Positions 10,604 to 21,298 of a DNA stretch of 64,000 bases are shown here, one piece after another. Each line of letters begins with the position of its first letter. Position 1 is the first letter of the stretch. The notes below the pieces were generated by a model. It was given only the letters and a program-made list of their open reading frames with translations. It did not search any database and was not told the DNA's origin. This DNA is from Emydura subglobosa (Eukaryota > Chordata > Testudines > Chelidae), in contig ML679946.1 of the NCBI GenBank assembly GCA_007922225.1, forward strand, positions 96,726,759-96,790,758, in the 5' to 3' direction. The position numbers were made by a program, and so were the translations under genes.

Positions 10604-13545
10604 TCTCCATAATTCAGAGAAGAACTATGAGATGCAGGAGGAGGATCCTGGACATGCTACAGTAGACTAACCTAAGCCCAGAGAATGCTCCAGAATGGTG
10701 AGGAAACTGAGGCAGTGAATGCCAGACATACCAACTCCCGCAAATTTATTGTGAGCGACACAATTTCTAAGTAAAATTAAGCCTCACCTGTGATCTCATG
10801 ATAGAACTCTCAAATGTCAGGGAGTTTTTTCAGACAGTGGAAGGGTGAAGTGAGGGCGGTTGGGGTTGATGGGGTAGAGGAACTGAACAGATAGGGTGGT
10901 GATGATGGGGGTTGGGGAAGGTTGGGTGAGGACAGAACTGATGGGAGATGGAGGACAAAATAAATTGCTGGGCAAAAAATGGGCATATGTGGGGGGTGAG
11001 AGCTCCTGTGATATGGACCAAAATCATCTTATCCAGTACACGTGGGAGAGTGGACAACACTAATTGTCATATGCACACATGCTGGGGATGGGCAGGGGGA
11101 GTTCAACAATTAAGAGACTGACCTAAAAAATGCAATATATATATATCTCATGATTTTTGGGCCAATCTCACGATTGGGGGGGGGGGCACTCTGACACGAT
11201 ATTTGATCTCTTGAAGTTGGCAATACTTGTGGAAGATGTGTCTTGGTGGGGAGGAGAAGATCAGCCCTGGGAGCCTAGGGTAGCTGGACTGCAAAGTCCC
11301 ATTTTCATGTAGAGGTAATAGAGAACTTGTGATCAGGGGATATGGAGAGGCCAAGAATGGAACAGTGCTGGAGCCTACCCAGACTCAGGCAGTTTAAAGG
11401 TCACAGGGCCCATTGTGGTGGGAACTAAACACAGCAGTCTGTTGAGTGTCCAGTACGGCAAGTTTTGCCAAGGTTGTGACATCAAGGCTTACCATTACCA
11501 TTCCCTGGGACTGGGGAAAACCCAACTTCTTCAGACTCTCCCTGCAGTGCCTCTCTCTGTCAGCTTGTGTCTCTGAACAGCCACTGGGAGGGAACCTATC
11601 CCCCTTCCTCTCTTGACAGGGCTTTATAACTGTTTAGTGTCCTTATGATCTTTAGACTTCAGCCATTTCATGCTGAAACCTGGCAGTATGTCACTGTCCT
11701 GTTATTTCCCCCAGCATTTGTTAGGAGATTTGCTTATTTATAGCTATTGTGTCGCTTTCCTGCTTGTTTTTCCACCAGCCCTCTATTAAGCTAGATCAAT
11801 AAATTAACATAGAAAAGTCTTATAATCAGATATACAACAACTTCACCACACTGACTAGGTCACATACAGTGTTCATAAAATGATTACATCTCAGTATTTT
11901 TAGATTATTATATAGCAGTTCCATGTCTGCCTCACTCCTAATCCCAAACAGAAGAAGAAAAGAAGAAGAAGAAAAGAAAAGCAGCATACGAACGGTAGCA
12001 GAGTGAGAGACAACCAAACATATTTATATACACTTGACATTTAAGAAAAAAAAATTGCATTACATAAAAGAAATTTCAACATTCCCAGCTTCCTCTCAGC
12101 TGAACCATCACATATTGGCTGACTTCTTGCAGGTACTGAGCAGATGCTGCTTAATAGTACTAATTAGTATACAGTAGTATCTTGGTGCCAAATACAGAAA
12201 GTTTAACTTTCATTGTAGTTCTGGTAGAGATATATTCACTGCTTCAACCTCAGAAAGGATTTTAGATCCTTAGATTTTATTTATCCCTTCCTTCTTGTCA
12301 GGCGCAGTGTCACCACCTCTATTGAGAAAAGTCTAATGCAAAACAGTGAGTGTATATTGGTCTCTAAAGGAGAGAAGATTTGAGTTTATCCTGATCTTCT
12401 GTAGCAGAGAATTCTACTGGTGTCCTTCACCCAAAATGATTTAGCTGTGGCTGAGACATATTTTTTGATTTCAAACAGACTGTTGAGGTGGGTCCCTGTT
12501 TCCTTGGCCTGCATGGGTGTAAAGGATGACACTGTATAGTTATGTAGCAAACCTCTAAAGAAGTTGCTGTAGTCTTTCCTGATTTTGAATTTTCTTGTCT
12601 TGGGGTTTTTCTCAAACCAGTTGGAACTGGGATCAAGTAGGGAAAAAGGGTGTTAATTTATTATCTTTTTATTTTATAGATAGATCCTGTGTGTATTATA
12701 TTCTTGGTTCTAGACAGATTCTGTCTGCTGGGGTATGTTGTTAGTAACATTATAATTTCTGACACATTATATCTGCTGTAGCCAGTTTCTTGTGTACTAC
12801 ATCATCATTTTCTTTGGCTAGCTGTTCTTGTTTTCAGTGGTGAAGGGGACTCTAGGATAGATTGTGGTAGTCCAAAGATTTTAGGGTTGCCAACCATGAA
12901 AGCTTCCTTCTCTATTTAGACACTTTTCTTGTGACTTGTAAGTCAAATAGTGCCTTCTGCTGAAGGTGCTTTCTACCATCAGCATAGCAGGGATAATTTT
13001 ACTATGATGTCAGCTTCAGGTCCACATTATTATTATCCATAGATGTGGAAGATGGAAACACTGTATCAAACTATATATGCCCATTAATGCCAGAGGAATT
13101 ATGCAGGGAAAAACGAAAATTAACAGAAATAGAAATAGAAGACTGAGGATTTGACATTGGATTTAGCCAATGGTGGCCACTAACACATTTCTACACACTA
13201 CCAAAGAAAAACACCAGTCAATCAGTTGCTAATGTCCATTCCATGCTAGGTGTGTGTTGCTGCAGTTGTTGGAGAGTCTTCCCCTCAGTGGTATCTGTTG
13301 GTCCGGCTCTAGCACCCTTTGGAGTCACATGCATATGCGCCAGTATAAGGGAGTTCGCTGGCCCCACGTCATCTCAGTTCCTTCTTGCTAGTAACTCCAT
13401 GTGAAGGAGGGTCAGGGAATGGACATGAATAACACACCTCAAAGAACAACAGTTACAGAAGATTAGTAACCATTTTCTTCTTCAAGTGCTTGCTCATGTC
13501 CATTCCATGCTAAGTGACTCATAAGCAGTAGTCACAGAGATGGGC

Positions 13546-14414
13546 TCAGAGTGCATAAACATGCCGATTGCAACACCGCTCTCCAGAAACTGGCATTGTC
13601 ATGGGCCTGGTGATGGTACAGTGAGGTGTGAAGGTATGAACTGATGACCATGTTGCAGCTCTGCAGATGTCCTGGATTGATACCTGCATGAGGAATGCTG
13701 CTGACGAAGGTTCTTGTGGAATGATGGCCGGAGGCAGAACCTTCATCTGCTCATAGCAAGCTTGGACACAGGCATTATCCAGGATGAGATTCTCTGGGAT
13801 GACGCATGCAGCCCTCTCATCCTTTTCACTACTGCTACTAAGAGCTGCATGGACTTACTGAAGGGCTTACTTCTTTCAACATGAAAGGTGAGGGCCCACC
13901 TAACATTCAATGTATAAAGCCAACATTCCTCTGCGGTCTTGTGAGGTTTTGGAAAGACCACCAGTAGTAAGATGTCTTTGTTGTTGTGGAATTCTGACAC
14001 CACCTTTGGTAGGAAGGCTGGATGGGGATGCAGCTGGACCTTGGACCATATAAGGGGGTTTCAATGTAAGGTCTTTGAGCTCAGAGACCCTTCTGGCTGA
14101 GGTGACTGCCACCAGGAAGGTGACCTTTCAAGAGAGGATCAGCAGGAAGCATGATGCTAACGGCTCGGGGGGGGGGGGGAGGGCGCGGGGGCGGCTGTGA
14201 GCCTTGAAAGGACTAAGTCCAAGTCCCATGGGGGGACAGGTTCACGAAGCTGAGGGTCGAACCTTTCCAGTCCCTTGAGAAACCTGATCGTCATTTTGTG
14301 GGAGAACACTGATCTGCCATTCACTGTAGGGTGGAAGGTTGAGCTGGCTGCCAAGTGAACCTTAATACACCATAGAGCCAGACCTTGATGTTTTAGGTGG
14401 AGCAGATAGTCCAA
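13546..14414 (-). pseudogene. DIRS tyrosine recombinase, broken
   Basis: Overlapping minus-strand frames carry LDYLLHLK, IKVHLAA, FSHKMTIRFLKGLERF, a stretch like PPWDLDLVL, then AVTSARRVSELKDL, whose first Arg sits in the place of the recombinase catalytic arginine. EFHNNKDILL, FPKPH and DICRAATWSSVHTF follow near the C-terminus. The frame switches several times and a G-run (14167-14179) interrupts it. This is the best-preserved recombinase of the three DIRS copies. Confidence 0.75.
14167..14179. repeat. Poly-G run
   Basis: A run of 13 G inside the DIRS recombinase region, next to GCGCGGGGGCGG. Confidence 0.85.
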
Positions 14415-16437
14415 GACAGACTGCAGAGAAAATCGGGATGGAGAGAGATTCCCATTCAGAAACCCAACAAGTGAAACAAGTGGCCAGCTAGGTAGCCCTG
14501 GTGGAAGGCTTTCTAATACCTACCAAGATCTGTTGAACCTGATCCAAGCAGCCTTGTTCTTCAGGGTTCAGCTATGCAGCAACTATGCAGTCAGGTGCAG
14601 GGCAGCAAGATTTTGGTGAAGCAGCTTGCCGTGTTCTTGTGAGATCAAGTCCGGACAGAGTGGGAGCATGAGTAGCACTGCCACCGAGAGGTCCAGAAGC
14701 ATTATGAACCAATGATGGTTGGCCATCGTGGCCATGCTGGTGCTGTCAGGATAATATTTGTTTTGTCCCACTTGATTTTCAGGAGAAACGTGTGAACCAA
14801 GAGGATCGAAGGAAAGGCTCACAGTAGACTGTCTACCCACGAGAGCAGGAAGGCATTGGAGAGTGAGCCCTCACTGTGCCCACGCAGCAAATAGAACTGA
14901 TGGCATTTCCTTTTCTGCCTGGTGGTGAACAGGTCAACCTGCAGAGGCCCCCAGTTCTGGAGCTGACACTGACAACTTTTGGGTGACGATACCACTCATG
15001 GTGAGAGGAAAAGGATCTGCTGAGGTGATCCGTTTAGGGCTCCCGGGAGATGTGTCACCTTGAGGTGACAGGCATGTTTGATTCAGAAGTCCCACAGCCG
15101 GAGATCCTCTTGGCACAAGGCCGAAGACCAAGTCCCTCCTTGCTTGTTGATTTAAAACATGGACGTGGTGTTGTCTGTTAAGACCTGCAACACTTTGCCT
15201 GAAATCTGCGGAAGAAACACTTGGCAAGATAAGCGTACCACCCTGAGTTCCCTAACATTTATACGTAGGGAGAGTTCTTCTTGGGACTAAAGATGGGCTC
15301 CCCACCCTAGGTCTGAGACATCTGAGACTAAGTCTACTGATGGCTGAGCGGAGCAAAGGTTTACAGATCCTGAGTCTTTCCATCAGGTCAGGGAAGCGAA
15401 GACTGGAGATGGAACTGAGTCTAAGTGGTGTCTGCTTGAGAATAGACTGATGACAGCCACATCTGGAGGGGACTGAGACGCAGCTTTGCATACTGTACCA
15501 CGTAAGTACATGCTGCATGTGTCCCAATAGCTTGAGGCAGATCCAAACAGATGTTATTGGGGGGACCATGACCTTAGATATCAGGCCTGATATAGTCCGG
15601 AATTAGGGTTCCGGTAGGAAGGCTCTGGCTTGGATCGAACACTGCCCCAATGAACTCTATTCTCTGAACCAAGACTAGAGTTAACTTTTGCTAGTTTAAT
15701 CAGCAGACCAAGCACCTGGAAGGTGTCATGCACTGTACTGATGCTGTCCCATACCTGAGCCTGCAACTGACCATTGATCAGCCAATCATCAAGGCACAGA
15801 TAGACTTGTGTGCCTCAGTGCCTGACAAAGGCTGCTACAACTGCCATGCACTTCATGAAAACTTGCGGGGCTGCCGATAGGCCAAACGGAAGGGTGGTGA
15901 ATTGGAAGTGGCGATGATTATACACAAACCTCTTTGATTAGTTGAAGCAAGTTATGTTAAAATTATATGGATCACTCAAAGGATCATTTATGTGTAGAGA
16001 AAACATTTGCCTTTTTATTTATTGTATGATTTTGCCATTAAAGATTATCACAAAAAAAAAAAAGAACAACAGTCAACCTCTCTTGCTTTTCTTCCTTCTC
16101 TTTTTCCTTTTTCTGTTCCTCTTTCCTTTCCTTCTATATCAGGTATTATTACTTCCATCTTTTTTAAGTATATGTTTTCCCTTACATTAATTTCTCCTTT
16201 CACTTCCTTTGCACTCTTCCTCATTTTTTCCATACTTAAAATAGTGCCAACCCAAAGCCTTAAAAAAATCAGTAGTCAAACCCAAAAACACAAATTTGGC
16301 TTAAAAATAATAAATATAAGTTTTGTTTTATTTGCCTCTGGCTTCTGAGCCTGTAGGGTATAGTCACTTCACTTTTTCAGGGTTTTCTCTGCAAATATGA
16401 AGACTAAAAGTTACTTTAATCACCCCCCCACTCTCCT

Positions 16438-16442
16438 CCCCC

Positions 16443-16473
<31 letters not shown>

Positions 16474-16475
16474 AA
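16438..16475. repeat. C-run followed by A-run
   Basis: 26 consecutive C then 12 A, in a pyrimidine-rich intron stretch. The exact length is likely to be uncertain in an assembly. Confidence 0.9.
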
Positions 16476-16746
16476 CCCTGAAATTCTCACAAAAATCACT
16501 TGACTGTAGTAGCTGGGTCTTGTAGAAAAATGACAAATATGTTGATACTTGCAATAAAAATCACAATTCAGCAACACTGCACTTTCCCTTCCTATTCTTC
16601 CTTATCCCTAGATTCTCTCTCTCTCAGATAAAATATTCTGAACATTTGTTCATCTCATTACATTTACTTTATTTTATATTTTGTGAGCATTAAATAATAC
16701 CATGAACTGAAATCAATCTGACCATACAGTGAATAATTATGGTTAC

Positions 16747-16920
16747 CTGGAATAGCTTCATGTGCTGTCAAAACCACACTTATAATAGGATTTTTAGCTC
16801 CTGAAATCTGGTCAGTCTCCTTTGCTGATAGAGTTTTCTCAGTTTTCTGTATCCGTGGCCTCTTTGGAGTTTTTTCTCGCTCATCTTCCTTCCTGTCAAG
16901 GTCAACGTCAGAATCATTAC
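16747..16920 (-). CDS. ZFAT: ZFAT coding exon 4 (basic linker)
   Basis: A 174-nt exon, phase 1 in and out, bounded by CTTTAG (ending at 16921) and GTAACC (from 16746). The peptide starts with an acidic run (NDSDVDLDRKEDE), continues into a basic patch (KRPRIQKTEK) that may help nuclear import or DNA contact, and ends in PIISVVLTAHEAIPG, which is nearly unchanged from human ZFAT. It contains no finger. Intron DNA on both sides is full of repeats, but the exon shows no damage. Confidence 0.95.
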
Positions 16921-17198
16921 CTAAAGAGCAAACATCAAAAAGAATATAACTATGTACAAGTGAAATGTTGTTACATATTTGCTTATACCATGGAAAGAAT
17001 GGGAAGATATTTAATACCTTTGCAGAAAGAAAAAAATTTGCTTCTAAAAATGGGCAACATTGCATCAGACCTCAAGGCAATATTTTTTTCTCTAAAGCAT
17101 GAACCAATTTGTAATGCAAAAAAACAGGCAGCAGAAAAAATATTTGGGGGCTGAGGTCAGGAAGATATGTATTAGAGAAAGTAGATCTAAAAATAAAA

Positions 17199-17295
17199 GG
17201 TGGGATTTTCAAAAGCACCTGAGTGATTTAGGAGCACAATCCCACTGAGAGTCATGCGTGTTCTTAAATCACATAGGTGATTTTGAAAATCCCAC
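17199..17295. mobile_element. Small palindromic MITE
   Basis: The arm GTGGGATTTTCAAAAGCACC at the left mirrors AGGTGATTTTGAAAATCCCAC at the right, with a short centre. The whole unit is about 97 bp, a form known to me as abundant in turtle and crocodile genomes. Confidence 0.65.
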
Positions 17296-17883
17296 ACAAA
17301 GGTTTGTGCAACTTGATATGGTTTCTTCTTCACTTCATTTTTCCTTTCTTGTGCAGAACTATTTTGATGATCTTTAGGTAATTTCTCTAGGGCCTGATCT
17401 ATTGTTCATCAAAGTCAAGCCTTTATTGGCCAGGTTTTTACTATTCAGTCAGCAGCCAGTATAAAAAATGTCCTCCCCTACTCATCACTTGTTAGCTTTA
17501 GAAAATGCATTGAAAGATGGGAAGAGCTGTATTGTTCGCCAGGGACTATGGGTTGTCTGTGTACCTATTATATTGTAGCCAGATCAGTCAAGTGCTTACT
17601 GCATTCATTTCACAAAACGATTTATTTTAAAAATACATGAAGAAACGTAAAAAACATCTCAAGACCTGAGATTACACAAGAATACCTATGCTTCTCTAGC
17701 AATTCATGATACTTTACTTAAAGCTTTATTTGTCAAAAAGCATTCAAAGACGTGGATAAGCACACACACACACAAAAGGTAAGAAACCTAAACAATTATT
17801 TATTAATTATTATTATTATTGAAATCAAAGTAAACATTTAAAAAGATATTGGGTTAAAATTCAGGCTTCTGTGTGGAACTGTA

Positions 17884-17985
17884 TTCATTATTATTATTAT
17901 TTGTATTTGTAGTAGCATGTACGAGCCCTAGCCCAGGACCCCATTATGGTAGGTACTGTACAAATACAGCACAAACAATTGATTA
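17884..17985 (+). repeat. Possible L3/CR1-type 3' end fragment
   Basis: ATTATTTGTATTTG...AGCCCAGGACCCCATTATG...AGGTACTGTACAAATACA resembles a common sauropsid LINE 3' end. Related but weaker pieces are at 49110-49180 and 53470-53520. Confidence 0.4.
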
Positions 17986-19023
17986 TGATGATTGAAAGAT
18001 AAGTCTTCTTTTTTAAAATTTACTTTGTGCATTTGAAACCATTCTGTATACAGGCATTTCCACTGGCCCCTGCCCGGTACAGTCAGTTTTCCTCCTTACT
18101 TTTCACACAGCAATGGGGAGGAGGGAGAATAAAAATCGCATGAAAATGTGACCATGAAACCACAAAATTTCACAGGGTTACTAAGCCAACAAGTAACACC
18201 TAAGACAATTATAACTGAAAGAGGTGATTTCCCCCCCCCTTTTTTTTTCTCAACAGAGGTAGATGTAGTCTGATTTATTTTTTTTTAAACGGTCAAATGC
18301 ACTTTTTGTCTCATGCAATAACAGAATGATATCACAGCCCTATGACATCACACATTGCTCTGAGAGGAGCTCTCTTATACCCAGGGCCAAAGGCAGAACA
18401 AGAGCCTGTTTGCTATAACACAGATGCAGAACCACTGCTGTTGCTCAGTTTGGAGCAGGAAGTCCCTTTGCTCCTAAACTTCTTCACGGAGTCAGAGAGC
18501 AGGAGTCATCTACGATAGGACTGAAATGTGCTCAAATCTTCAGGGTCACATTGCTATTCAATGCAAAGTCCCTGGATTTTCATCTTATGGGGGCTTTTAG
18601 AGAGAGAATGTTGTTTGACTAGGTAACTTTCAAGAAAGGTGAGATACTTTTCCTCAACTTTTCCATTTTGCAGTGAAATCTGATTAGTTGCTGCTGCTGC
18701 GTGTGGTGGGGTTTCACTATTGACTTTGTTTTTCTGTCTGGTTCTGTTTTTAGGCTAGGCACCATTTTGGTCTCATTTTATAGATATAAATTAATTAAAT
18801 AAAACTCTCCCTAAGGAAGGGAGGGCAGAAAGATCCTTCCCTTTCATGGAAGGGCTGAGCACAACTGTCAAATATCTGGCACTAGAATCCCCAGAGACTG
18901 GGAAGCCAGGAGAGCAGAGGCTGCACCCTATTAAGCAGCACAGGAGCCAGCAAACAGAGATGAAAACAGGGGAGTTTGAGTGGGCCTGAGGGGCACTGAC
19001 TGAATTTTGTGGAGTTGTGTGTA

Positions 19024-19072
19024 TTTGTTTGTTTGTTTGTTTTGTTTCTTTTTGTTTGTTTGTTTGTTTCTT
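19024..19072. repeat. (TTTG)n microsatellite
   Basis: About 12 units with a few interruptions, between the two UTR copies of the CR1 element. Confidence 0.9.
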
Positions 19073-19302
19073 CAATTTGCAGGAGCTGGTATTGGGTGGT
19101 GTACTGAGATCAGCTGACCCTAATTAGAGGTGGGGCTTCCCTAATTAGGGGGGCCTATAAAGGCATCCACTCAATCAGGTAGCAGCACAGGAGCCAGCAA
19201 ACAGAGCTGAAAATAGGGGAGTTTGAGGAGGGTGTGTGTGGTGTTCTGGTATTGTTGGGGTGTTTTTGTCTCTCTCACTGACAGGAAGAAGGGGGAAAGG
19301 CT

Positions 19303-20430
19303 ATGACAGATATAGAGGCGGTAGTGGTAGTCACTCAAGCAGTGGAAGAGACCATGAAGATGACTGGATGTGGAAGCTGCGGGATGTACATGATCCTGGA
19401 GGGGGTACCTCAAAAGAGCTTCGTTTGTATGAAGTGCCGCATCATAGAGCTGATGGAAGAGAAGATGCGAGGGTTGGAGATGCAGGTGGAAACTCTGGCT
19501 GAGTTTAGAAGGGAGTTCGAGCAGATGATGGAGCACAGGAATGAGGAGGCTGAAGGGAAAAACCTAGATCTGCAGATGGAAGCAGGACCAACGATCTCTG
19601 AGGGGAGAATGCTGGGTGAGGAGTGTGGCCAGTGGAAGCATGTGATTGCGAGAACCCGTCAGAGAAAAAGAGCTCAGAAACTGGTTTGTCGTGTTGGAAA
19701 ATGAAGAAGGGGCACAGCAGGTGATTACTGAAGGTGGGAGGGTCAAGGAAGAAGACAAGAGCAGCTAGTCCTACACAAAAAGGGGATGAGCCAATGGAGA
19801 TACCATCAAATGAGAGCCCCAGGAGGATACAGGAATAGTTACAGAGGATTGCAAAGATGAATAGTAGACGAGATGACTTGCAGCAAGGAAGAACAGGGGA
19901 TAAGCTGGAGAATCGCACTGTTACCAAGAAAAGGCAGGTCTACGTGACTGGGGGACTCCCTGCTAAGAAGAACAGACAGCCAGAGCTGATCCAGAGAACA
20001 GAAGGGTGTGCTGTCTGCTGGGTGCTAAGATACGGGATGTGGACCTGAGGCTGAAGAGGATTCTAACGGGAGCGGGGAAGAATTCACTGATTGTCCTTCA
20101 TGTGGTACAAATGATATAACTAGATTCTCGCTGGAATGTATCAAAGGAGACTATGCCAGGCTGGGGAAGACTCTTAAGGAAATCGAGGCTCAGATGATCT
20201 TCAGTGGGATTCTGCCTGTCCTTAGAGGAAGACAGCAAAGGTGTGACAAGATTCTGATGCTCAACAGATGGCTCAGGCAGAGGTGCTATAAGGAAGGCTT
20301 TGGGATGTATGGTCACTGAGAGGCATTCATGGACAGAGGACTGTTCTCTTGGGTTGGATTTCACCTGAGTAGGGAGGGAAATGCACTTCTAGGATGGAGG
20401 CTGGCACAACTGATTGAGAGAGCTTTAAAC
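19303..20430 (+). pseudogene. CR1 ORF1, zinc-binding and esterase-like, broken
   Basis: The N-terminal part (from 19303) has CGSC and CMKC pairs, then a coiled-coil-like Glu/Met-rich stretch. Later frames give an esterase-like domain. The GDSL motif is present as VTGDSLL only if one G of a five-G run near 19951 is skipped. An H in FHLSREGN near 20363 fits the C-terminal catalytic histidine. CR1 ORF1 proteins of this type bind nucleic acid and carry a lipase-like esterase. Several stops and frameshifts are present. Confidence 0.75.
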
Positions 20431-20654
20431 TAGGGAGTTGGGGGAGATGGTTGGGAGATGCCCAGGTAATCTCCATGCCTGATTTTAGCATTGAAAGGGA
20501 GGACAATGAAGCAAGAAAGAACACAGCAGTGGGGAGCAGAATAGACATTAAGAGGAAGGGTAGTGTAGATACCTGGCTAATAGGTGATATTGGCCATAGA
20601 ATGACTGTGACAAATCAGGTAAGGAACATGAGTGAAGCCAACCAGCAAAATTAA

Positions 20655-21298
20655 GATGTTTGTATACCAATGCGAGAAGCCTAGGTAACAAAATGGAGGA
20701 ACTAGAGCTATTAGTAGAGGAAGTGAAACCAGATACTATAGGGATAACAGAAACATGGTGGAATAGTAGTCATGACTGGTGTACAAGTACTGAAAGGTAT
20801 GTGCTGTTTAGGAAAGACAGATATAAAGGCAAAGGTGGTGGAGTAACATTGTACATCAATGATGAGGTAGACTGGAAAGAAATTAGAAGTGATAGAATTT
20901 ACAAGACAGAGTCTGTCTGGGTAAAAATCACATGGGGGAAGAAAACTACTAGAGTTTTCCCTGGGATAGTGCTTGGGGTGAGCTACAAACCCACCAGGAC
21001 CTGATTTACACATGGATAGAGACCTCTTTAAGGTTTTTAATGAAGTAAATACTACTGGGAACTGTGTGATTATGGGAGACTTTAACTTCCCAAATATAGA
21101 CTGGAGGACAAGTGCTAGTAGTAATAATAGGGCCAAGATTTTCCTGGATATAATAGCTGACGGATTCCTTCACCAGATAGTTACTGAACCAACAAGAGAG
21201 GATGCCATTTTAGATTTGGTATTGGTGAGTAGTGAGGACCTCACAGAAGAACTGATTGTAGGGGACAACCTTGATTCGAGCAACCATGAGCTAATTCA
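20655..21298 (+). pseudogene. CR1 ORF2 endonuclease domain, broken
   Basis: Two frames, 20660-21004 and 21012-21298. Motifs in order: TNARSL, ITETWW with the catalytic Glu, GGGVTLYI, VIMGDFNFPNIDW with the Asp/Asn pair, EPTREDAILDLVL and SSNHEL near the C-terminus (usually S-D-H). The endonuclease nicks target DNA to prime reverse transcription. The frames are separated by one frameshift near 21005. Confidence 0.85.

Larger units (their letters stand above)
13225..15940 (-). mobile_element. DIRS-type retroelement, 5'-truncated
   Basis: Minus-strand fragments in order: a reverse-transcriptase piece near 15910-15780 with FQFTTLPFGLSAAP and a YLCLDDWLI active-site block, then RT/RNase H remnants to about 14950, then a tyrosine recombinase (14414-13546). 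The 3' terminus (13225-13380) contains TGTCCATTCCATGCTA, which recurs at 13498. The 5' part (gag, start of RT) is missing; the edge is near 15940. Stops and frameshifts make it non-functional. DIRS elements integrate through the recombinase rather than an integrase. Confidence 0.8.
8314..16746 (-). other. ZFAT intron 4
   Basis: An 8.4-kb intron. It holds a MIR-like fragment (9465-9550), a CA microsatellite (10584-10603), possible pieces of a 'catgag/cacgag' repeat near 10725-10830 and 11095-11205, a truncated DIRS element (13225-15940) and a C-run plus A-run (16438-16475). 8340-9300, 9600-10570, 11250-13200 and 15950-16430 show nothing I can name; 8700-9200 looks like an old repeat. Confidence 0.8.
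18930..21298 (+). mobile_element. CR1 LINE, 5' half: 5'UTR, ORF1 and endonuclease
   Basis: Read in order on plus: a 5'UTR-like part (18930-19300), ORF1 (19303-20430) and the start of ORF2 with an apurinic-type endonuclease (20655-21298). The right edge at about 21298 joins directly to a CR1 3' half in the opposite orientation. A 44-46-bp piece of the UTR occurs twice (18937-18980 and 19181-19226). The element is too decayed to make protein. Confidence 0.85.

Noticed and set aside
10830..11060. His/Pro-rich minus-strand frame
   Set aside because: Produced by GT-rich low-complexity sequence.
16007..16348. Hydrophobic Leu/Phe-rich open frame as a membrane peptide
   Set aside because: It arises from a pyrimidine-rich intron stretch; no homology and no splice context.
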